64,000 nt of DNA, taken from the NCBI GenBank assembly GCA_012518615.1, contig JAAYRU010000043.1:28060-92059 (forward strand), given 5' to 3'. This document shows positions 59,559-64,000 of this stretch, piece after piece. Each line of letters starts with the position of its first letter. Positions within the stretch are counted from its first letter, which is position 1. The notes under the pieces were generated by a model that searched no databases, had not been told where the DNA came from, and worked only from the letters and a program-made list of their open reading frames with translations. Source of the DNA: Christensenellaceae bacterium (GTDB taxonomy: Bacteria > Bacillota > Clostridia > Christensenellales > Aristaeellaceae). The position numbers and the translations under genes were made by a program.

Positions 59559-59633
59559 TGTAATTCCCCCTTATTAATGTTTTTTATATTATACATTAAT
59601 CTGCGAATAATATCCAGTGTACATATTGTATTT

Positions 59634-60692
59634 TTATAGCTCATTAGCTTGCTGCGCTTTATACGCAACAGTTAGCGCGTCTATAAGTTCATCAAGGTCT
59701 CCATCCATAATATCATCTATACGGTATAGTGTAAGATTTATCCTATGGTCGGATACTCGTCCCTGCGGAAAATTATATGTGCGTATACGCTCAGACCTGT
59801 CGCCTGTACCTAGCTGCCCTCGTCTTTGGGCGGCGTAGCTTTCGTCCCTTTCGCTCCTTCTTAAGTCGTAAAGCCTACTTGCAAGCACTTTCATAGCGGA
59901 TGCCTTGTTCTTAAGCTGGCTTTTTTCACTTTGGCTGGTTACTACAAGCCCTGTGGGTAGGTGGGTAATTCTAACGGCAGAGTCGGTAGTGTTTACATGC
60001 TGGCCGCCGTGCCCGCTGGCTCTATACACATCTATGCGAAGGTCGGCAGGGTCTATATCCGCGTCAACCTCATCCATTTCAGGTAGTACTGCAACCGTAG
60101 CTGTGCTTGTATGTATTCTACCTTGGGATTCTGTTACGGGCACGCGTTGCACACGGTGTACGCCGCTTTCAAACTTCATTCGGCTAAAAGCGCCTGCGCC
60201 TTTTATGGTAAACACGGCTTCCTTTATGCCACCAACAGTGTTATCGGTAACGCTTGTCAACTCTACCTCATAGCCTTGTCTATCTGCATAACGCATGTAC
60301 ATTCTAAGCAGCATTGCGCCAAATAGCCCTGCCTCATCCCCGCCTGCGCCGGGGCGTACCTCTATAATTACATTGCGCTTATCATCGGGGTCTTGTGGAA
60401 TCATATATTCTCTAAGCTGCTGTATAAGTTCTTCTTCTTCTATGCTTAGGGTATCAATTTCTTCCTGTGCAAGTTCGCTCATCATTGGGTCAGATAATAA
60501 TTCCTTGGCTTGGCTTAGTGAATCCTGCACATCTTCGTATTTACTCCATATGGCGATAGGCTCCTCAAGCTCTTTCATCTCCATTACGGTTTTTTGATAT
60601 AGCTCTATATCCTGAAGAGTATCCGGCTGAGCGGAGGCTGTTAAAAGCTCTTTATAGCGTTGTTTAAGCTGTGAAAAATGTTCGTTTATCAA
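59634..60692 (-). CDS. prfA: Peptide chain release factor 1
   Basis: 352 residues. The stop-codon recognition tripeptide PVT is in [17 protein letters not shown], as in RF1 (RF2 would have SPF). The hydrolysis motif is [24 protein letters not shown] with GGQ near residue 228. The N-terminal helical domain is complete. RF1 ends translation at UAA and UAG. prmC, which methylates the GGQ Gln, is encoded 14 bp upstream on the same strand, so enzyme and substrate are made from one transcript. Confidence 0.97.
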   Translation of the reverse strand: MINEHFSQLKQRYKELLTASAQPDTLQDIELYQKTVMEMKELEEPIAIWSKYEDVQDSLSQAKELLSDPMMSELAQEEIDTLSIEEEELIQQLREYMIPQDPDDKRNVIIEVRPGAGGDEAGLFGAMLLRMYMRYADRQGYEVELTSVTDNTVGGIKEAVFTIKGAGAFSRMKFESGVHRVQRVPVTESQGRIHTSTATVAVLPEMDEVDADIDPADLRIDVYRASGHGGQHVNTTDSAVRITHLPTGLVVTSQSEKSQLKNKASAMKVLASRLYDLRRSERDESYAAQRRGQLGTGDRSERIRTYNFPQGRVSDHRINLTLYRIDDIMDGDLDELIDALTVAYKAQQANEL

Positions 60693-60706
60693 ATGCCTTT
60701 CTCCTC

Positions 60707-61528
60707 TTAAATAGTAAAAATAAGCGCCCGTGTAAGACCTGAAGTGTCCTTTCTTTCAGATATAAATGTGTAGCCTGAATCTTTAGCTATATCGGTTATA
60801 GTTTCCTTTTGTTCGTCCCCCATCTCGCATATTAGAAAACCGCCGGGTTTTAGTTTATCCCTACCATCCGGGAAAAGCCGTCTGTATATATCCATTCCAT
60901 CCTTTCCGGCTGAAAGCGCTAGTGCAGGTTCTCTTTTTACTTCTGGCTGCAAGTTTAACATATCATTTTCAGGTATATACGGGGGGTTGCATACAATAAT
61001 ATCAAAGTTTAGGGTAATATCACAAAACATATCGCTTTTAATAAAGCATATATCTAAATCGTTTAACTTGGCGTTTTTTTTCGCGATATTTAGCGCTTCT
61101 TGTGATATATCGGAAGCGTATACTATAGCGTCAGGTCTATGCTTTTTAATAGCGATGGCGATTGCGCCGCTTCCGGTACATAAATCAAGCACAGTGTCAT
61201 TTTTTTCTAGTAAATCAAGACAACTTTCCACAAGACATTCGCTGTCAAAACGGGGGATAAGCACGCAAGGTTCAACTTCTATATTAAGCCCCATAAACTC
61301 CGCTTCGCCAAGTATATACTGTAGTGGCTCTCTATTTGCCCTTCTTTCTATTAAGGAAAAGTATTTTGGAATAATATCCTCCGGTATATCAGCATTAATT
61401 GAAGAAGCGTATAGGGGAGATGTGCCTATAAGCCAGGCAAGCAGCTTCCCCGCATCGTGGCTGGCATTTGGAACGCCCGCTTGGCTCAACTTTTCTGTGC
61501 CTTTATCTCGTAATGTACGGAAGTTCAT
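60707..61528 (-). CDS. prmC: Release factor glutamine methyltransferase
   Basis: 273 residues. N-terminal helical domain ([37 protein letters not shown]) and SAM domain: [17 protein letters not shown] (about 113-129), catalytic [13 protein letters not shown] (about 181-193) and [12 protein letters not shown]. It N5-methylates the Gln of the GGQ motif in release factors. The start overlaps the yqhQ stop by 4 nt, and prfA follows, giving a coherent translation-termination operon. Confidence 0.95.
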   Translation of the reverse strand: MNFRTLRDKGTEKLSQAGVPNASHDAGKLLAWLIGTSPLYASSINADIPEDIIPKYFSLIERRANREPLQYILGEAEFMGLNIEVEPCVLIPRFDSECLVESCLDLLEKNDTVLDLCTGSGAIAIAIKKHRPDAIVYASDISQEALNIAKKNAKLNDLDICFIKSDMFCDITLNFDIIVCNPPYIPENDMLNLQPEVKREPALALSAGKDGMDIYRRLFPDGRDKLKPGGFLICEMGDEQKETITDIAKDSGYTFISERKDTSGLTRALIFTI

Positions 61529-62580
61529 ACAGCTTCTTTTTGCTTTGGAGTTTCCTGTTCTATTGTTTTCTGCTTAGAACTTTCTTTCTTTATTATTACC
61601 CAGCCCTCTTCTGTTTTCTCGCCTTCAGGCAGACCATATAGCGCAGCTTCCATTGATACTATGGCAACTTCGCACATATCATCGCTAGGTGGGCGTGTGG
61701 TTAAACGCTGAAGCTGCATACCCGGCCAGCGAAGGGCTTTAGTTATTGGGTTGTTTGCATGTGCAAGCCCCTTTAGAAGCTCATAGCTTATCCCTGCTAC
61801 AATTGGGAGCAGTACAAGGCGGCTTAATATTCTTACGCCGTAGTTGCTTCCCATATCATAGCCTAAAAGATTGAATATAAGCTGATCTAAAATGGAGTAG
61901 AATATCAATGATGATAAGAAAGTGAGCAGCAGAAAACTTGTGCCGCACCTTGGGTGTAGCGTTGAAAATTTCTGCACATTTTCAACGGTTAAAGGGAGTT
62001 CGTTCTCATGGCAATATACAGTTTTATGCTCGCTACCATGGTACTGGAATGTGCGTTTAAGGTCGCTCTGAAAGCCGCAAAGCCAAAGGTATATTATAAG
62101 AATAATAGTGCGTATGAGACCGCTTATAAGGTTTACGCTGAGTAGCGACCAGCCCTTTTCCCTAAGGTAGCTTACGGGGATATTGGGCAGCAGTATAAAA
62201 AGCCCTATGCTCAGTGCCATTGCAAGCAATAATGCAAAACCCATGAACACCTTATCTGCCTTATCGCCCAGTTTATTTTTAAGCCATTCTTCAAACTTGC
62301 CGGGTTTTTCTTCCTCTAGCAATCCGAGCATGTCTGTACTATCATTAATTACGCCAACACCGAGTTTCATCATAGTAACTAGGCTTACCGCGCCTCTAAT
62401 AAAGGGAAGCGCCATCCATTTATGCTTATCGGATAGCTTGTTGTTTTTCGTGCGCTTTACAACAATATCTCCATTATCACGCCTGACGGCAATTGCCATA
62501 TAGTCTGGCGAGCGCATCATAACGCCCTCAAGAACGGCTTGTCCGCCTATATCAGGGCGTTTGTTTTTATCTTTATTCAT
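61525..62580 (-). CDS. yqhQ: DUF1385 membrane protein (YqhQ-like)
   Basis: 351 residues. The N-terminus is IGGQAVLEGVMMRSPDYMAIAVRRDNG, the DUF1385 signature. Several helices follow (FMGFALLLAMALSIGLFILLPNIPVS; LISGLIRTIILIIYLWLCGF), then FQYHGSEHKTVYCHEN and LHPRCGTSFLLLTFLSSLIFYSI with conserved His and Cys residues that may bind metal. The C-terminus is a charged Glu/Lys-rich tail. The family is widespread in Firmicutes between rpmE and prmC, and its function is unsettled. AGGAGG precedes the start. Confidence 0.92.
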   Translation of the reverse strand: MNKDKNKRPDIGGQAVLEGVMMRSPDYMAIAVRRDNGDIVVKRTKNNKLSDKHKWMALPFIRGAVSLVTMMKLGVGVINDSTDMLGLLEEEKPGKFEEWLKNKLGDKADKVFMGFALLLAMALSIGLFILLPNIPVSYLREKGWSLLSVNLISGLIRTIILIIYLWLCGFQSDLKRTFQYHGSEHKTVYCHENELPLTVENVQKFSTLHPRCGTSFLLLTFLSSLIFYSILDQLIFNLLGYDMGSNYGVRILSRLVLLPIVAGISYELLKGLAHANNPITKALRWPGMQLQRLTTRPPSDDMCEVAIVSMEAALYGLPEGEKTEEGWVIIKKESSKQKTIEQETPKQKEAV

Positions 62581-62603
62581 AATTCCTCCTAAGTATATAA
62601 AAA

Positions 62604-62635
62604 GGCAGGTAGACAGAAATAACCGCCCACCTGCC
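62604..62635 (-). terminator. Terminator after rpmE
   Basis: Reading leftwards, GGCAGGT and ACCTGCC form a 7-bp stem, then TTTTTATA. It sits between rpmE and yqhQ, 15 bp beyond the rpmE stop, and separates the ribosomal protein message from the yqhQ-prmC-prfA operon, at least partly. Confidence 0.75.
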
Positions 62636-62649
62636 GCAATGAAACCATA

Positions 62650-62850
62650 TTACTCCAGACCGAAACGCTTCTTAAAGCGATCTACGCGACCGCCAGAGTC
62701 TACCAGCTTCTGCTTGCCTGTGTAGAAAGGATGGCATTTGGAGCAGATTTCCACTCTTATATCGCTCTTTGTAGAGCCAGTTTCAAATGTTTCGCCGCAT
62801 ACACAGCGTACGGATGCTTTCTGATATTTTGGATGTATTCCTTCTTTCAT
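62650..62850 (-). CDS. rpmE: Ribosomal protein L31 (zinc-containing form)
   Basis: 66 residues. It begins [47 protein letters not shown], with CVC plus CSKC giving the four-Cys zinc site of the C+ paralogue. I chose the ATG at 62850 because AGAGGTGA lies about 7 nt upstream and L31 proteins start MK. An upstream ATG in frame would add 15 residues not seen in the family. It is followed by a terminator. Confidence 0.96.
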   Translation of the reverse strand: MKEGIHPKYQKASVRCVCGETFETGSTKSDIRVEICSKCHPFYTGKQKLVDSGGRVDRFKKRFGLE

Positions 62851-63053
62851 AGCTTTCACCTCTTTTGCGCTGAATATCGGGTTCATGGCGCGCAACCATG
62901 ATCCGCAAACATAAGTATAGCACGCTCATATAAACATTGCAAGCTTTTGGGAGGGGTATTTGCGGTTTTTAGCGTTAACAATATAGATTGTTTTATTGCC
63001 TTTTATAAAGCGTTGAAGTAAAATTTAGCGCATATAATATAGGAGGAAAGCGC

Positions 63054-63680
63054 ATGAACAAGTTGAATACCAATCGTGAAAATATAAAGAATACTGAGGA
63101 AATAGAAACTAGCATAGTTGCACATTATAAAGTTGAGTCAACTATGGAAGCTTCATTAGAGCAAAAGGTGCTAGAGCATCCCTTCCCGTATATTAGGCTT
63201 GATCCTGCAAAGGCAGAAGAGCGCGCCTATAATAGCTATTACAATAAGGGAGGCTGTTGCGCTGCGGTTGCGGATGCCATAATTGGCGAACTTGCAGATA
63301 TTCAGGGAACTCCTTTTAAGTGGATACCTATAAAGCTTTTTATAGTAGGCGCTGGGGGCTATGGAATAGGAACGCTATGCGGGGCGTTAGCTGGCGCAGC
63401 ACATGCAATAGCCCTTGTTTGTGAGCCTGATGATTCAAAAAGGATTACTGCCGAGCTTTTCACGTGGCATTGTGAGGAAGAACTTCCTAAATATCAGCCG
63501 AAAATGGAGATTTTGAAAACCATATCAAACTCTGTAAATTGTCTTGAAACATTGAATATATTTATGGAAGCTGCAAATGTAAAGAGGAGCGATAAACTTC
63601 GCCGTGAACGCTGCGCATGTGTTTCTGCAGATGTGGCGCGAAAGGCAGTAGAACTACTAAATGAGCATTTTTGTATGTAA
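63054..63680 (+). CDS. C_GCAxxG_C_C family redox-type protein with N-terminal extension
   Basis: 208 residues. The family's Cys positions are visible: GGCCAAVADAIIGELAD (about 63-79), GYGIGTLCGALAGAAHAIALVCEP (about 100-123) with a Cys in the GxxCGAxxG element, TWHCEEELPKY, and later CLETLNIF and RRERCACVSADVARKAVELL. The first ~55 residues (Asn- and Glu-rich, KNTEEIETSIVAHYKVESTMEASLE) are extra. Members are small helical proteins, found beside redox enzymes, whose Cys may bind metal or heme. There is no partner gene here. AGGAGGAAAG precedes the ATG. Confidence 0.78.
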   Translation: MNKLNTNRENIKNTEEIETSIVAHYKVESTMEASLEQKVLEHPFPYIRLDPAKAEERAYNSYYNKGGCCAAVADAIIGELADIQGTPFKWIPIKLFIVGAGGYGIGTLCGALAGAAHAIALVCEPDDSKRITAELFTWHCEEELPKYQPKMEILKTISNSVNCLETLNIFMEAANVKRSDKLRRERCACVSADVARKAVELLNEHFCM

Positions 63681-63982
63681 TTATTTTCTGTTAAGATTCT
63701 ATATTTAGGAGCTTTTATATTTGGCGTATTAATATGGGGATTTTAGCTTAGCGTTGTGGTTATTTTTAACTAGCCAATAGTGATGAACAATGTTTTGTTT
63801 GATTTTTATACAACTGTTTTTAGCTTAAGAAATATCCGAAAAGTATTGGAATACTTATAGATTTAAGTTCAAACATAGCGTACAATATTATGTGTAACCG
63901 CATGGAACACGGAATTGGAAAAAGAGGTCCTTTTCTTGTAAAATTTGTTAGTCCACAACAACAATGAAAAGGAGACCTCTCT
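63681..63982. other. Intergenic region leading into an unidentified gene
   Basis: About 300 bp, A+T-rich. I see no gene. It contains a 16-bp palindrome-like AAGTAT/ATACTT element (63841-63856) and the left arm of a hairpin that covers the next gene's ribosome-binding site. Confidence 0.5.
63923..63980 (+). promoter_or_regulatory. Hairpin masking a ribosome-binding site
   Basis: AGAGGTCCTTTTC (63923-63935) pairs with GAAAAGGAGACCTCT (63966-63980) apart from a 2-nt bulge. The AAAGGAG Shine-Dalgarno of the next gene (63967-63973) lies in the right arm. Read-through mRNA would hide it, while a transcript starting inside the loop would not. This design is known from some insertion sequences. Confidence 0.55.
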
Positions 63983-64000
63983 ATGAACCATTTTACCACA
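63983..64000 (+). CDS. Start of an unidentified gene, possibly a transposase
   Basis: Only the first six codons (MNHFTT) are in the window, after AAAGGAG with 9-nt spacing. The product cannot be named from six residues. The hairpin-masked ribosome-binding site and the lack of any operon continuity favour a transposase of an insertion sequence inserted to the right of the C_GCAxxG gene. This is a guess from context. Confidence 0.35.

Overview
The window joins two kinds of DNA from a low-to-moderate G+C Firmicutes (Clostridia-type) chromosome. The left 19 kb is one end of a Tn1549/CTn-type integrative and conjugative element (ICE) and is visibly richer in G+C. The remaining 45 kb is host chromosome that favours AUA, AGG and AGC codons. 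The Clostridia placement rests on the gene families and gene order (plsX-acpP-rnc-smc-ftsY, rpmE-yqhQ-prmC-prfA, IorAB, YycJ, arginine deiminase). I cannot name a genus.

ICE segment (1 to about 19.3 kb). All genes read leftwards. From the end inwards they are an HTH repressor and a nucleotidyltransferase (an AbiE-like pair), an orphan ParB, an unknown Cys-containing protein, a replication-initiator-like winged-helix protein, a sortase-type surface protein, PcfB, the VirD4 coupling ATPase, Maff2, a TrbL/VirB6-like channel protein, PrgI, the VirB4 ATPase, an NlpC/P60 wall hydrolase, DUF4315, DUF4366, an ArdC/YodL protein, TnpW, and the N-terminal part of a giant helicase-methylase that leaves the window. 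This is the type IV secretion half of the element. Relaxase, integrase and excisionase are not seen and would lie to the left. Close to the chromosomal junction are four AACTAAC repeats exactly 11 bp apart, probably integrase arm sites. A consensus promoter with a palindromic operator in its spacer drives the terminal gene pair.

Chromosome, 19.4-25 kb: a TrmH/SpoU RNA methyltransferase faces a comEC-holA-rsmG operon, then a YycJ-type metallo-beta-lactamase protein. At 25.1-30.2 kb there is an A+T-rich islet with different codon use: an AraC regulator divergent from a sugar ABC transporter (binding protein and two permeases, no ATPase) and an esterase. This looks like an acquired carbohydrate-utilisation cassette.

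At 30.2-42.1 kb: a helical acidic protein, a CPBP membrane protease, a three-gene set (HSL-type hydrolase, condensation-domain acyltransferase, zinc-ribbon DUF6320 membrane protein), an M3 peptidase, a CitX-CitG fusion without visible citrate lyase, ornithine carbamoyltransferase and arginine deiminase, and FtsH. A GPH-family sugar transporter follows at 42.5-44 kb.

At 44.1-50.6 kb: plsX-acpP-rnc-smc-ftsY. At 50.7-57.7 kb: iorA-iorB-paaK-ACT-alr, a membrane protein, rsmD and coaD, tightly packed. At 57.7-59.6 kb: a coiled-coil protein, a Lys/Pro-repeat membrane-anchored protein and a small P-loop protein. At 59.6-62.9 kb, leftwards: rpmE, yqhQ, prmC and prfA. At 63.1 kb is a C_GCAxxG_C_C family protein. 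The window ends at the first codons of an unidentified gene whose ribosome-binding site lies in a hairpin, as seen in some insertion sequences.
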